64,000 nt of DNA from Cyanobacteria bacterium OH_SFB_17 (GTDB taxonomy: Bacteria > Cyanobacteriota > Vampirovibrionia > Gastranaerophilales > Gastranaerophilaceae): NCBI GenBank assembly GCA_023395735.1, contig JAEWYI010000026.1, positions 1 to 64,000 of the forward strand, written 5' to 3'. How positions within the stretch are numbered: position 1 is the first letter of the stretch; each line of letters begins with the position of its first letter. Below the pieces are notes generated by a model. That model did not search any database. It was not told the DNA's origin and was given only the letters and a program-made list of their open reading frames with translations. The position numbers and the translations under genes were made by a program. Below are positions 16,034 through 24,979 of this stretch, in pieces.

Positions 16034-16729
16034 ATGAGTAAAGTTTCATCAGTCGAATATCCGACGTATAGCGGAAGCTCTGTTTCCATTGGTGGTTCAA
16101 AAGCAACAACAGGACTTTCAAACGGAGTTTTGACTTCAAATTACCAGATGTCTGACAACGAGCAGGCAATTTATGATTATGCAATGAAAACATTGTTAGA
16201 ATCTTTGCCGACAGTTAATACATTGTCGCCCGAAACTCAGCAATCTTTGCAATCTCAGCTTAATGCTTACACTAACAAAGGCATAGATTCAATCAATCAA
16301 ATTTATACTCCAATGATTTCTGACTTGCAAAATGACGTGGCTTCCAGGTTTGGCAACTTGGATAACTCAATTTTTACAGATAATTTGAATCAAATTGAAT
16401 CAAACAGATCTGATGCTATAAGTTCATTTGCTCAGGATATTCTTGCAAAGCAAAGTGAGTTGGAAGATGCACAGCTAAATCGACAATATTCGTTTATTGA
16501 TCTGCTTACAGGTGTTTCAGATAATATTTATAGCAATGCTTTGAATGCAATATCTACAGCGCTTGGTAGCAGCTCCAACGCAAATAGTTATAACAGCAAT
16601 TTGTATAATGCTTTATATAAACAATATTTGTCGAATAACACTTCAGGATCACAATTGGCTTCGTCTCTGGGAAATGCATTGGGCTTGACTTCAGGAAGTG
16701 GGGCTTCTTCTATCTTATCATTCTTGTAA
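16034..16729 (+). CDS. Hypothetical protein, helical with Ser/Asn/Gly-rich ends
   Basis: This 231-residue protein is not recognised. The middle (about 35-165) is helical, with SPETQQSLQSQLNAYTNKG and an ALNAISTALGSSS repeat-like area. The ends are rich in Ser, Asn and Gly. No signal peptide or membrane helix is seen. The composition recalls phage virion proteins, and a phage-like module begins about 8 kb downstream, but that is a weak hint. GAAAGGAAAA lies upstream of the ATG. Confidence 0.55.
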   Translation: MSKVSSVEYPTYSGSSVSIGGSKATTGLSNGVLTSNYQMSDNEQAIYDYAMKTLLESLPTVNTLSPETQQSLQSQLNAYTNKGIDSINQIYTPMISDLQNDVASRFGNLDNSIFTDNLNQIESNRSDAISSFAQDILAKQSELEDAQLNRQYSFIDLLTGVSDNIYSNALNAISTALGSSSNANSYNSNLYNALYKQYLSNNTSGSQLASSLGNALGLTSGSGASSILSFL

Positions 16730-16740
16730 ATTGTATTTTA

Positions 16741-16786
16741 AAAAGTGGCGAAAATTTTTATGTATAAAAATTTTCGCCACTTTTAT
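16741..16786 (+). terminator. 20-bp perfect hairpin terminator
   Basis: 16741-16760 pairs with 16765-16784 around a 4-base loop, with A at one end and T at the other. It lies immediately before the mnmE -10 box. Confidence 0.85.
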
Positions 16787-16788
16787 AC

Positions 16789-16794
16789 TATAAT
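16789..16794 (+). promoter_or_regulatory. mnmE -10 box, probably leaderless
   Basis: TATAAT ends 7 bases before the mnmE ATG. No good -35 is visible, because the preceding bases are the terminator stem. No ribosome-binding site is present. Confidence 0.45.
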
Positions 16795-16801
16795 ATAGAT
16801 T

Positions 16802-18160
16802 ATGAACATAATTCAAACATTTGATACAATAGCCGCAATTGCAACTCCTTTGGGAACAGGAGGTGTCGGTATAGTAAGAATTTCAGGAGAAAAGAGTTTT
16901 TTAATTGGCGAAACTTTGCTTGGAAAAAAACTTGTTTCCGGTAAAATCCATCATGGATGGATAAAGGATGGCGACAATTTGATTGACGAGGTTGTCGTGT
17001 TGCCGTTTAAAAATCCAAACAGTTATACCGGCGAAGATGTTATCGAAATTCAATGCCACGGCGGGGTTAATGTTGTTAGAAATATTTTGGAGCTGGTTTT
17101 GTCTAATGGTGCCAGAATGGCAGAAAAAGGTGAATTTACAAAACGTGCTTTTTTAAATCATAAACTCGATTTATCTCAGGCTGAGGCTGTTTGTGATTTA
17201 ATTCATTCCAAAACGCAAAATTTTGCTAATAAATCGGCGAAAAATTTGTCAGGTGTTTTGGCTCAAAAAATTAAAGAAATAAGAAATGATATATTTGAAG
17301 TCTTGTCAAGAATTATAGCAGGTATTGACTTTCCAGAAGATGTTAAAGAACCGGAATATTCTTATTTGGTGAATGAATTTAAAAATGCGATTGAAAAAAT
17401 TGATAAAATTTTGGACACTGCAAAAACATCTAATATATTGAGGCAAGGTATTAAAATTGCAATTTTGGGTCGTCCAAATGTGGGCAAGTCTTCTTTGTTC
17501 AATGCTTTATTGAGTATGCAAAGAGCTATTGTTACTGATATTGCAGGAACAACAAGAGATATTTTGACAGAAACTCTCGATATAGATGGGATTCCTGTTA
17601 CTCTGGTCGACACTGCCGGAATAAGAGAGAGCGATGACGTTGAGAAGGTTGAAGAAATTGGGATAGAATTTTCAAGGCAAGCCGCGCAGGATGCTGATTT
17701 GATTTTGTTTTTGTATGATGCATCAGTTGGTTTTAATGAAGACGACAATGCTATTTTGAGTTTATTAAATGACAAAAATTATGTTGCAGTGGCAAATAAA
17801 TCAGATTTGGGTAAAGCGCAAAATGATTCTTTGATTTCTCAATATAATATAGAACCTTTGTATGTTTCTGTGATTAATAGTGAAGGTTTTGATTGTTTAA
17901 AAGAAAAAATTAGAGATTTAGTAGGGCAAAATTCATCAGAAAATTTGGAATTTGTAACGAATAACCGTCAACAAGATTGTTTGGCTAAATCTAGAGAAAG
18001 TTTGAATCAAGCGCTTTTGGCTGCACAGATTGAGGAACTTCAGGATTTGATTTCTATAGATGTTAAATCGGCGCTTTTGTATTTGGATGAAATAACAGGA
18101 GAGGTTATTACAGACGATATTTTAAATAATATTTTTGACAATTTTTGCATAGGAAAATAA
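16802..18160 (+). CDS. mnmE: tRNA modification GTPase MnmE
   Basis: MnmE works with MnmG to modify U34 of certain tRNAs. The 452-residue protein starts with DTIAAIATPLGTGGVGIVRISG, the formyl-folate domain. It then has a helical region, the G domain with GRPNVGKSSLFNALL, DIAGTTRD and DTAGIR, and the C-terminal CIGK with the essential cysteine. The NKSD motif is ANKSDLG. The MATE transporter gene starts one base after its stop, so they are probably cotranscribed. Confidence 0.97.
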   Translation: MNIIQTFDTIAAIATPLGTGGVGIVRISGEKSFLIGETLLGKKLVSGKIHHGWIKDGDNLIDEVVVLPFKNPNSYTGEDVIEIQCHGGVNVVRNILELVLSNGARMAEKGEFTKRAFLNHKLDLSQAEAVCDLIHSKTQNFANKSAKNLSGVLAQKIKEIRNDIFEVLSRIIAGIDFPEDVKEPEYSYLVNEFKNAIEKIDKILDTAKTSNILRQGIKIAILGRPNVGKSSLFNALLSMQRAIVTDIAGTTRDILTETLDIDGIPVTLVDTAGIRESDDVEKVEEIGIEFSRQAAQDADLILFLYDASVGFNEDDNAILSLLNDKNYVAVANKSDLGKAQNDSLISQYNIEPLYVSVINSEGFDCLKEKIRDLVGQNSSENLEFVTNNRQQDCLAKSRESLNQALLAAQIEELQDLISIDVKSALLYLDEITGEVITDDILNNIFDNFCIGK

Positions 18161-18161
18161 T

Positions 18162-19493
18162 ATGTTCAAGACTTATTCCAAATATATAAAAGAACTTTTT
18201 TCACTTGCTTTTCCTATGATAGTAGGGAATTTGGGAATTGTTTTGATAGGGGCAGGAGATGTTTTTGTTGCGGCAAGACATTCAACGGATACTTTGGCTG
18301 CAATAAGTATAGGCAATTCAATTATAGGTTGCGTTTTCCTTTTTGGTATGGGATTGTTGGCAAGTATATCACCGCTATTATCTAATTTTAGGGGAGAAAA
18401 ATCTAATATAAAAAAATATTTTCTTCCGACAATATATTATTCAATTTTTTGGGGTGCACTATCGTGTTTGTCGGTGTTAATTTTCATTCCTTTGATTGAT
18501 CATTTAGGTTTTGAAGGTCATTTGATTCCTGATATAAAAGAATATATGTTTATTTCTTCGTTCTCAATTTTTGGCGCGTATTTGCAGATGGCTTTAAAGG
18601 AATTTTTGCAGGCTTTTGAGATTGTGATATTTCCTAATTTAATAAATATTTTCGGAGTCTTTTTGAATTTATTTTTATGTTTTGTTTTAGTTTTTGGATT
18701 ACTTGGATTTCCGCAACTTGGAGTCGTTGGGCTAGCTTTTGCAACTTTGATATCAAGAACTGTTTTGGGCTTGATTATGCTTGGATATTGCCTTACTCTG
18801 ACAAAAATAAAAGTTTATCATGATAGACAATATTTTGTAAATTTGGTTAAAATAGGTTTTCCGATAGCGATGGCAATTTTGATTGAAGTTTTTGCTTTTA
18901 ATGTTATTACAATATTTGTTGGTCGAATTTCAGGGGTGTTTGCAGCGGCTCAAAATATTTTGTTGACAGTAACGACTGCGACTTTTATGATTCCGATGGC
19001 GATATCAAATGCTTTGGCTGTTAAGATTGGTTTTGCAAACGGTGCCGGTAATTTTATGGATTTGAAGCGCTATGCTTATTCAGGATTGGCTGTTTCAATA
19101 GGATTTATGGCTTTTTGTGCGTTGTGCTTTTTAATTTTTCCGTCATTTTTCATACATATTTTCACAAAAGATGCAGCCTTGCTTAAAATTTGTGTTCCAG
19201 CTTTGGTTTTGGCTGGTGTTTTCCAGATTTTTGACGGAATGCAAGTTTCATTGGGGGGAATATTCAAGGGCTTGAAAAAAACTAAAATTATTATGTTAGG
19301 TGATTTTTTGGCTTATATAATGTTGGGGCTTCCTCTTGGGATTGTGCTTGCTTTTAAATTTAAAATGGAATTGTTTGGTTTTTGGGTTGGTTTAACTATT
19401 GCGATTTTTGCTTTGGCGATAATATTTTTACTGTTATTGCGACGAGAATTTAAAAAATCTTGTTACAGAAGTAATAGTAAAACTCTGTTGTAG
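18162..19493 (+). CDS. MATE-family efflux transporter
   Basis: The 443-residue protein has about twelve hydrophobic segments. The N-terminal LAFPMIVGNLGIVLIGAGDVFVAA matches the MATE signature, and the second half repeats it with GFPIAMAILIEVFAFNVITIFVG. MATE proteins export cationic drugs or metabolites using Na+ or H+ gradients. The substrate is unknown. It begins one base after mnmE, and no terminator is obvious between the two. Confidence 0.9.
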   Translation: MFKTYSKYIKELFSLAFPMIVGNLGIVLIGAGDVFVAARHSTDTLAAISIGNSIIGCVFLFGMGLLASISPLLSNFRGEKSNIKKYFLPTIYYSIFWGALSCLSVLIFIPLIDHLGFEGHLIPDIKEYMFISSFSIFGAYLQMALKEFLQAFEIVIFPNLINIFGVFLNLFLCFVLVFGLLGFPQLGVVGLAFATLISRTVLGLIMLGYCLTLTKIKVYHDRQYFVNLVKIGFPIAMAILIEVFAFNVITIFVGRISGVFAAAQNILLTVTTATFMIPMAISNALAVKIGFANGAGNFMDLKRYAYSGLAVSIGFMAFCALCFLIFPSFFIHIFTKDAALLKICVPALVLAGVFQIFDGMQVSLGGIFKGLKKTKIIMLGDFLAYIMLGLPLGIVLAFKFKMELFGFWVGLTIAIFALAIIFLLLLRREFKKSCYRSNSKTLL

Positions 19494-19638
19494 TTTGAAA
19501 AATTATCATTATAAATTGTACACAATACAATATAAATTTTTGTAATAATTTTTGGAGCTAACTAGCAAATTTTTTTTTTAGCTGTATTATAAAAATGAAA
19601 CTTTTTTAGTGAAAAAATAAAATATACTAGGGGGCAAA

Positions 19639-20901
19639 ATGATTACAGAAGGTGTTTCTGCACGACCTTATGAGAATCGTTATCAAAAGACTCAAAAAAG
19701 GCCAAATGTAAATTTTAAATCACAATCAGCTAATTTAAAAACTCTCGAAGACAATCAAGAAAAGGATTCCAAATTTGGAATTAAAACCTTAACAAATATG
19801 TTAGGTGTAGCTGCTTGGCTTGGTATTGTCGGATATAGTATCAAAGATTTAAAGTTGCTACAGAGAAAAAGTCCTGAGGTTGTTGCTGCTTCTGTGAAAT
19901 CATTAAAAAAACAAGTGTTAAGTTATTCAGAAAAAGCTGCTGATCAAAATGCAAATCAAAAAGTTCAGCAAGCGCTTGAAAATACAGACTCAAAAGGTTT
20001 GAGAAAAAAATTATATAACATCGGAAATTGGTTTCAAAATGCTAAAATGAAAACAGGTGGTGAACTTTTTAATAATTATTTATACGCTCTAGGAACTCTT
20101 ATTGTTATGCCTGCAGTTGTAATGTTTAGTCCTATTGGTAAAAAGGATTCATCGAAAGAAGATAAATTATTTGCTGTTTTAAGACAGCCTGTCTCTGTTG
20201 CATCAACTTTGGGTATGCAATTTACTTTCGACAAATTGATTGATAAATATGTTCCTGAAGTTATTAAACAAAATCAATTAGAAGATAAAGCTATACTTGA
20301 TGAAAAAGGAAAAATTAAATTTGTCGATGAAAACGGCAACTTTATTATGAAAAATTATGATGCTGTAAAATTCAATTCTGATGAAGCAAAAGAGGGGTTC
20401 AAGACTTTAGTTTCTACTGATAAAGAAAAAGGCGGACTAAAAGGAATTTTGAGCGCAGATGAGCTTAAAGAGCTGTTTACAAATAAGTCTTTTGAGTCTG
20501 ATGAAGCTTCTACTTATGAAAACAAGCTTGTTGATATTATTAACACAAAATTCGCAGATAAAAAGCTTAAACTTGAAAGTTTGGATGATATAGCTAAAAA
20601 TAGTGAATCTTATTTGAATTTTAAAAAATTGCATGAAGTTGAAGCCTTGGGCTTAGAGCAAATGCTGCTTAAGTTTAAACGATTTACAACCGTTTTGGAT
20701 TTGAAAACAATTGTTACCCAAAAAAGCAAAACTTGGGTAAATGTTGTTGCTGCATCAATAATCGGATGTACATTCTTGAATGTCGTTTATGGAAAAATGA
20801 TGAAGGCTTTAAGAGGCAAAATCGCAACAGATGATGTAAAACAAAAGGAGCAACCTCCTGTTTTAAATGTTGTTTCTGAAAACGGAAAGGAGGTTAAGTA
20901 A
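19639..20901 (+). CDS. Lineage-specific membrane protein with N-terminal NFKS tag
   Basis: The 420-residue protein has no recognised family. Residues about 23-28 are NVNFKS, the short tag shared by several other proteins in the window. Hydrophobic segments occur near 55-75 (LGVAAWLGIVGYSI), 145-165 (LGTLIVMPAVVMF) and 375-395 (VNVVAASIIGCTFLNVVYG), with a charged linker between. AGGGGGC lies upstream. The next gene overlaps by one base (TAATG), so they form a two-gene operon. Confidence 0.65.
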   Translation: MITEGVSARPYENRYQKTQKRPNVNFKSQSANLKTLEDNQEKDSKFGIKTLTNMLGVAAWLGIVGYSIKDLKLLQRKSPEVVAASVKSLKKQVLSYSEKAADQNANQKVQQALENTDSKGLRKKLYNIGNWFQNAKMKTGGELFNNYLYALGTLIVMPAVVMFSPIGKKDSSKEDKLFAVLRQPVSVASTLGMQFTFDKLIDKYVPEVIKQNQLEDKAILDEKGKIKFVDENGNFIMKNYDAVKFNSDEAKEGFKTLVSTDKEKGGLKGILSADELKELFTNKSFESDEASTYENKLVDIINTKFADKKLKLESLDDIAKNSESYLNFKKLHEVEALGLEQMLLKFKRFTTVLDLKTIVTQKSKTWVNVVAASIIGCTFLNVVYGKMMKALRGKIATDDVKQKEQPPVLNVVSENGKEVK

Positions 20902-21656
20902 TGAATATCTCCTTGAATAATCAAATTAACAACAGTTTTAAAGGTAATTCTTATGTCGAAGATTACAGACAGGTTAAGAAAGAATTTAAAGAGGCTGTAA
21001 AAGCAAAATCAAGTAAGGAAGTTTTTGACTCTCTTTATAAAAGGCTTGACTCTGTTGAAAAGACGGTCAAAGGTCAAATTTCTAAACCGAGTATTCCTGC
21101 AGTATTCAGGCATTTAGTTAAATTTTGCGCAAAATCTAACTCAAAAACAGGTAATAAGGTTGTAGATACCGCAAGTTTACTTACAAATATTGTGCTATGG
21201 GGCAATGTCGGAAAAGAGGCTGTCGGAACTACCATGTACACGGTTCAGGCTTGGACAAATACGGATTTGCCAAAAGATAAGAGAAAATTTGTCGGGCTGT
21301 ATGATTTGTCAGTCGGACTTGTTTCTACTGCGTTTTCTTTTATTTTTGGTGTAGGACTTGAAAAATCTATTAAAAAGAAATATAAAAATATGTTGAAACC
21401 GTTGACAAGTTCTTCAGATGCTGCACTTCGTTCAAGAGCAGGTGCTGCAATTGTAGGTTTGGCTGCATTCTCTTCTTTTGCTCTTCAAACAATAGTAGGA
21501 AAACGTATTGTTGCTCCGGCAGTAGCTACGCCTGTTGCAGGACGATTAAAGAAAAAACTTGAAGATAAAGAACTGCAAAAAAATAGCGGTGAAAAATCTG
21601 ATGTTAAATATACAAAACAAGGTTTTGTTGATACAAAGAAAAGTAAGTTTGTATAA
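20901..21656 (+). CDS. Lineage-specific membrane protein with N-terminal SFKG tag
   Basis: The 251-residue protein begins MNISLNNQINNSFKGNS, with the F-K-G tag at about 13-15. A charged helical region precedes hydrophobic segments around 90-115, 135-160 and 175-205. Its start overlaps the stop of the previous gene, with GGAGG inside that gene as ribosome-binding site, which implies translational coupling and a shared role. No function is recognised. Confidence 0.65.
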   Translation: MNISLNNQINNSFKGNSYVEDYRQVKKEFKEAVKAKSSKEVFDSLYKRLDSVEKTVKGQISKPSIPAVFRHLVKFCAKSNSKTGNKVVDTASLLTNIVLWGNVGKEAVGTTMYTVQAWTNTDLPKDKRKFVGLYDLSVGLVSTAFSFIFGVGLEKSIKKKYKNMLKPLTSSSDAALRSRAGAAIVGLAAFSSFALQTIVGKRIVAPAVATPVAGRLKKKLEDKELQKNSGEKSDVKYTKQGFVDTKKSKFV

Positions 21657-21680
21657 TTAAACTTGAATTTTGTAAATATG

Positions 21681-21719
21681 TAAAAACAAAGAGCTGAATC
21701 GTTTGATTCAGCTCTTTGT
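21681..21719 (-). terminator. Terminator of the SLH-protein gene
   Basis: A 15-bp perfect stem (21686-21700 with 21705-21719) is followed by a T run on the minus strand only. Confidence 0.85.
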
Positions 21720-21740
21720 GAGAAGAGTAAATGTATTAAC

Positions 21741-23765
21741 TTACTCTTGGCAACCGAAAGCGATTGTAACGTGTTCTTTAGGGTTAACTGCTGAGATTTT
21801 GTTTCCTTTAGGATCAACAAGATAAGCAACCTCGTCGCCGGTAGTTTGGAATAATCCCATAGTTCCGCTAAGGGCAGTTCTTGAGAAGTCAACAGGAGCG
21901 ATAACAAGAGCTTTTCCAGCATCTTGTAAGCTTCTTCCTGCTGCACGGAATTGACCTTGCATAGTTTCCCCAAGAGCGATACCTGTACCGTTAGAAATGC
22001 TTTCAACGGCGTTTCCTGCGTTAGATATCATACCACCGGTTGTTCTGCCTACTGTACCGATAAGGCTACCAACAAGAGTGAATGGCATAGAAACAAATCT
22101 AGCTACTGCGTTTGGTGTTTTCTTGCAGTTGATTTGAGCTGTTAGGATTTGTTTTGGCAAATCAGCTTTGCATCCATCGCAATCTTGGATAGTTGTAAAG
22201 GACAGCTTTAATGCACCTTTTTGGCAGCCAGATGGTCTTATTACTTCAACAATTTTACCGTTAACTCTTGAACCGGCAGGATAAGTTTTGCCGTTGATTG
22301 TTACATCTTCAAGTGTTGATGTTGCAAATTGTTGGCCAACGTGTGAAGATTTAGCATTGATTTCATCTAAGAATTCTAATTTCAAAGTAGGAATTTTTAC
22401 TATTTCTTCATTTTCCATGTATGCTTTTTTAGCGCATCCGCAGTCTGTGCTTGCGGTAGTTGGGTTTTTATCATAACCTGCTGCTACACGTACAGTTTGA
22501 AGCATAGAAGCAAGATCTGCTCTTGAAGCATCTTTACATGGGCTAATTGTGTTAGGATTTGGACTATCTTTTAAAGCACCTGTTTCAAGAGCTTTAGCGA
22601 TAGGGATTTGAGCCCAAGATGGAACTTTATCTCCGTCGCAGTATTTGCCAAGAATTTCTTGTGCTTTGCAAGAATCCATATCACAGTTTATACCATGAGC
22701 AAGTGCTGTAAGTGCTTCTGCACGAGAAACAGGACTTTTTGGTTTAAATTTATTGCCAGGATATCCGGCCATTATGCCGCTTTCAACAGCTTTCGCGATA
22801 TAAGGATTAGCCCAGTGGCTTTTCGGTACATCTTTGAACATCTGTTTAGATTGCAAGCAATCGCATCCCGCAATATTGTAATTGAAGCCTTTAGTCATCA
22901 TTGCCGCAAATTCAGCACGTGATACAGGAAGGCTAGGTTTGTATGTTCTGTCAGGGTATCCTGCAACAACATTGTTTATTGCAAGTCTATCGATAGCGCA
23001 TCCAGCCCAATATCCATCTGGAACATCAGGGAAAACGCTTACCAAGGGTGCAGCCGCACCTGTTGTAGAGCTAGAAGCTTCAAAAGGCACGAATGACTTT
23101 TTGAGTGCTTCCATAGAGCTGCAAGTTTGGATTTCGATAGGGCAAGCTGCCGCATCTGTTTGACAGCAGTTTCTGTCAACGTTTACACCTTTAAGTGTTG
23201 TTGGGCATCCGCAAGGTGCTGCTGCGCCTGTAATGATAGGCAATGTTTCGCAACCGCATCCAACAGGAGCTGCTGCACCAGTCAAGTGCTGATCAGAAGC
23301 AACTGTTACGCCAGGGCGAGATGCCATAGATGAAGATTGAGCTTGGTCTATTTCCCAAGCTGTTTCAGTTGAGTAAATCGCATTTTTCTGTTCCCCAATA
23401 TAGTTGTTGTCGCCGTAAATAGCGTTTGGATATGCGTAAACTTGCTTCATGTCTAACTCTGCGCAACTGGTGTTCGGACAGATAGCGCTTGCTGGGTCAG
23501 TTGTTTTACATGATGTATCTCCGCAAGTATCGCAAGGATCTTTTTTGCATCCACAATCATCCTTTACTTTACATCCGCAAGAGTTTTTCTGCAAACCGCA
23601 AATTGGACATTTTGCAGTTTCAGGCGTAACAATTGTTTTGCATGTCGGACATGCACTTGTTACTGGGCTTGATTTACATGGGCATGCTGCATTTGCACTC
23701 GAAAATGAACACGTTGCTATTCCAACGGCAATCGCAGCTGCCACAGTAAGTTTTCTAATCGTCAT
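21741..23765 (-). CDS. Cysteine-rich surface protein with SLH domains
   Basis: From the ATG at 23763-23765 (AAGGAGGT just upstream) the protein has 674 residues. A signal peptide (MTIRKLTVAAAIAVGIATCS, ending SANA) is followed by about 80 residues with some 15 cysteines in CxC and CxxC pairs. Three TGAAAP repeats come next (about 165-245). Two clear S-layer-homology domains follow (FPDVPDGYWAGCAIDRLA, and FKDVPKSHWANPYIAKAVE), plus a degenerate third. The C-terminal third has a YPAGSRVNGKIVEVIRP beta domain shared with the protein at 52722. SLH domains tether proteins to cell-wall polymer. The cysteine-rich head is unusual. Confidence 0.85.
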   Translation of the reverse strand: MTIRKLTVAAAIAVGIATCSFSSANAACPCKSSPVTSACPTCKTIVTPETAKCPICGLQKNSCGCKVKDDCGCKKDPCDTCGDTSCKTTDPASAICPNTSCAELDMKQVYAYPNAIYGDNNYIGEQKNAIYSTETAWEIDQAQSSSMASRPGVTVASDQHLTGAAAPVGCGCETLPIITGAAAPCGCPTTLKGVNVDRNCCQTDAAACPIEIQTCSSMEALKKSFVPFEASSSTTGAAAPLVSVFPDVPDGYWAGCAIDRLAINNVVAGYPDRTYKPSLPVSRAEFAAMMTKGFNYNIAGCDCLQSKQMFKDVPKSHWANPYIAKAVESGIMAGYPGNKFKPKSPVSRAEALTALAHGINCDMDSCKAQEILGKYCDGDKVPSWAQIPIAKALETGALKDSPNPNTISPCKDASRADLASMLQTVRVAAGYDKNPTTASTDCGCAKKAYMENEEIVKIPTLKLEFLDEINAKSSHVGQQFATSTLEDVTINGKTYPAGSRVNGKIVEVIRPSGCQKGALKLSFTTIQDCDGCKADLPKQILTAQINCKKTPNAVARFVSMPFTLVGSLIGTVGRTTGGMISNAGNAVESISNGTGIALGETMQGQFRAAGRSLQDAGKALVIAPVDFSRTALSGTMGLFQTTGDEVAYLVDPKGNKISAVNPKEHVTIAFGCQE

Positions 23766-23951
23766 TTTTACCTCCTTGTGTTTACTCGAGGTCATTTATT
23801 AAACAAACCTCTTAAAATTAATTCAAAAAAACTTATTACACTGATTATGTATTCTAATGGCGTTAGTAAACATTGCCAAAAAAGGTTATCTGCTCGGGCT
23901 ATTTATAATCTATTTAGTAATAACATATTAGTTGATTTTGAAGATAATTTT

Positions 23952-23997
23952 GTCCGTAAAAATACCTACACGAGCTGTCTTAGGTATTTTTTCGGAC
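23952..23997. repeat. 16-bp inverted repeat upstream of the SLH gene
   Basis: 23952-23968 pairs with 23981-23997 with one mismatch (GTCCG and CGGAC at the ends, ACCTA/TAGGT inside) around a 12-base loop. It stands about 190 bases upstream of the SLH gene and before the next plus-strand gene. It could be a terminator or leader structure. The rest of the gap between 23766 and 24079 is AT-rich and shows nothing else. Confidence 0.5.
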
Positions 23998-24079
23998 TTT
24001 TCAAATTTAAATAATACGTTATACTTAAAATGTAAGTTCAAGGAGCTTATAAAGCCGGTAGTTAAGGCCCACGCCCAAG

Positions 24080-24463
24080 ATGGCAAGGTCGTTTGCTATT
24101 TACAAAGATGTAATCTTTGTTCAGAAAAGTGGAATTATGGGGTATATTCATTGTTGCGGGGGGATTCGCAAAGCAAAAAGTTATGCACTTAGTCCACAGA
24201 GGGGTTATTTATATGCTCAGGTAGATTTATTACAAGAGTGTCCCGTTTGCTTTCATACGGTCGTTCAGATAACCAGAATGGATTTAAATAATAACGTTTC
24301 TGTTTGTAGAAAAATTAATGATAAAGCAAGAAAACTTTTTGATAAAATCAAATCGGAAATTTTATATGAAAAAGATAAATACAAGTTTGTGACAAATCCA
24401 ACGTCAAAATTTTATCTTTATTACAACGAATACGGAATTAAAAAAAGTGTTATTCAAATATAA
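24080..24463 (+). CDS. Hypothetical protein with CxxC motif
   Basis: The 127-residue protein is not recognised. It contains HCCGG, then QECPVCFHTVVQITRMDLNN and a lysine-rich helical half. The CPVC pair with nearby cysteines may bind a metal. Neither the first ATG (24080) nor the internal one (24137) has a good ribosome-binding site, so the start is uncertain. It lies just before the phage-like module and may belong to it. Confidence 0.45.
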   Translation: MARSFAIYKDVIFVQKSGIMGYIHCCGGIRKAKSYALSPQRGYLYAQVDLLQECPVCFHTVVQITRMDLNNNVSVCRKINDKARKLFDKIKSEILYEKDKYKFVTNPTSKFYLYYNEYGIKKSVIQI

Positions 24464-24547
24464 GTTCATTAAAGTTGGGATTGTTTGAAAACGGAAAAGA
24501 ATTTAGTAATAACCAGTTAAAAATACATAGCACACACTATCCTAAAT

Positions 24548-24559
24548 AGAATCGATTCT
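24548..24559. promoter_or_regulatory. 12-bp perfect palindrome AGAATCGATTCT
   Basis: A complete dyad with no spacer lies in the gap before the LuxR-type gene. It is a candidate operator or recombination half-site, with no further support. Confidence 0.3.
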
Positions 24560-24575
24560 TTTATCTTACTCTGAC

Positions 24576-24606
24576 GGGGAAGCTTTTGCTTCCCTCTTTT
24601 TTTATA
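24576..24606 (+). terminator. Intrinsic terminator before the phage-like module
   Basis: GGGAAGC (24577-24583) and GCTTCCC (24588-24594) with a TTTT loop are followed by eight T in a row after TC. Confidence 0.85.
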
Positions 24607-24697
24607 AGAAAATACATTAGAATTAGTTATTATTTAAAGTGTAGTATTAGATAACTGGCTAGTGTTTAGTATATAAATAGAAATTTAAGGAATTATG

Positions 24698-24898
24698 ATG
24701 AAGTTATCGAAAAGAGAGTTGGAAATCCTTGAGCTAATCAGTTGGGGTTACTCAGACAAGGAAATTGCTTGTAACTTAAAAATATCAGCAAGAACAGTTC
24801 AAACTCACGTAACAAGAATAGTGATAAAGTTGAATGCAAGAAATAGAACTAATGCAGTTGCCAATTATATGAGACAAAATTATATGAGTTTTGCCTGA
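24698..24898 (+). CDS. LuxR-type helix-turn-helix protein, single domain
   Basis: The 66 residues are just a GerE/LuxR DNA-binding domain: LSKRELEILELISWGYSDKE, then ISARTVQTHVTRIVIKLNARNRTNAV. No receiver or sensor domain is attached. The second of two adjacent ATG codons is better spaced from AAGGA. It stands at the head of the capsid/packaging genes on the same strand, so it may regulate them; this is inferred from position. A terminator lies upstream, so it starts a new transcription unit. Confidence 0.8.
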   Translation: MKLSKRELEILELISWGYSDKEIACNLKISARTVQTHVTRIVIKLNARNRTNAVANYMRQNYMSFA

Positions 24899-24979
24899 TT
24901 TGCTGAAAAATAGATTAATTTATTAAATTGCAACATCTAAGTTGTTGCTAGTTGTTATGCAAAAAAAAGGAGAGTCATA

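Noticed and set aside
21951..23802. Several open frames on the plus strand under the SLH-protein gene
   Set aside because: They are shadows of the cysteine-rich coding sequence; none has a ribosome-binding site and the minus-strand protein has domains and a signal peptide.
23932..24192. Plus-strand frame of 86 codons overlapping the CxxC gene
   Set aside because: It runs through the hairpin at 23952-23997 and has no family character; the frame starting at 24080 has a better-looking composition.
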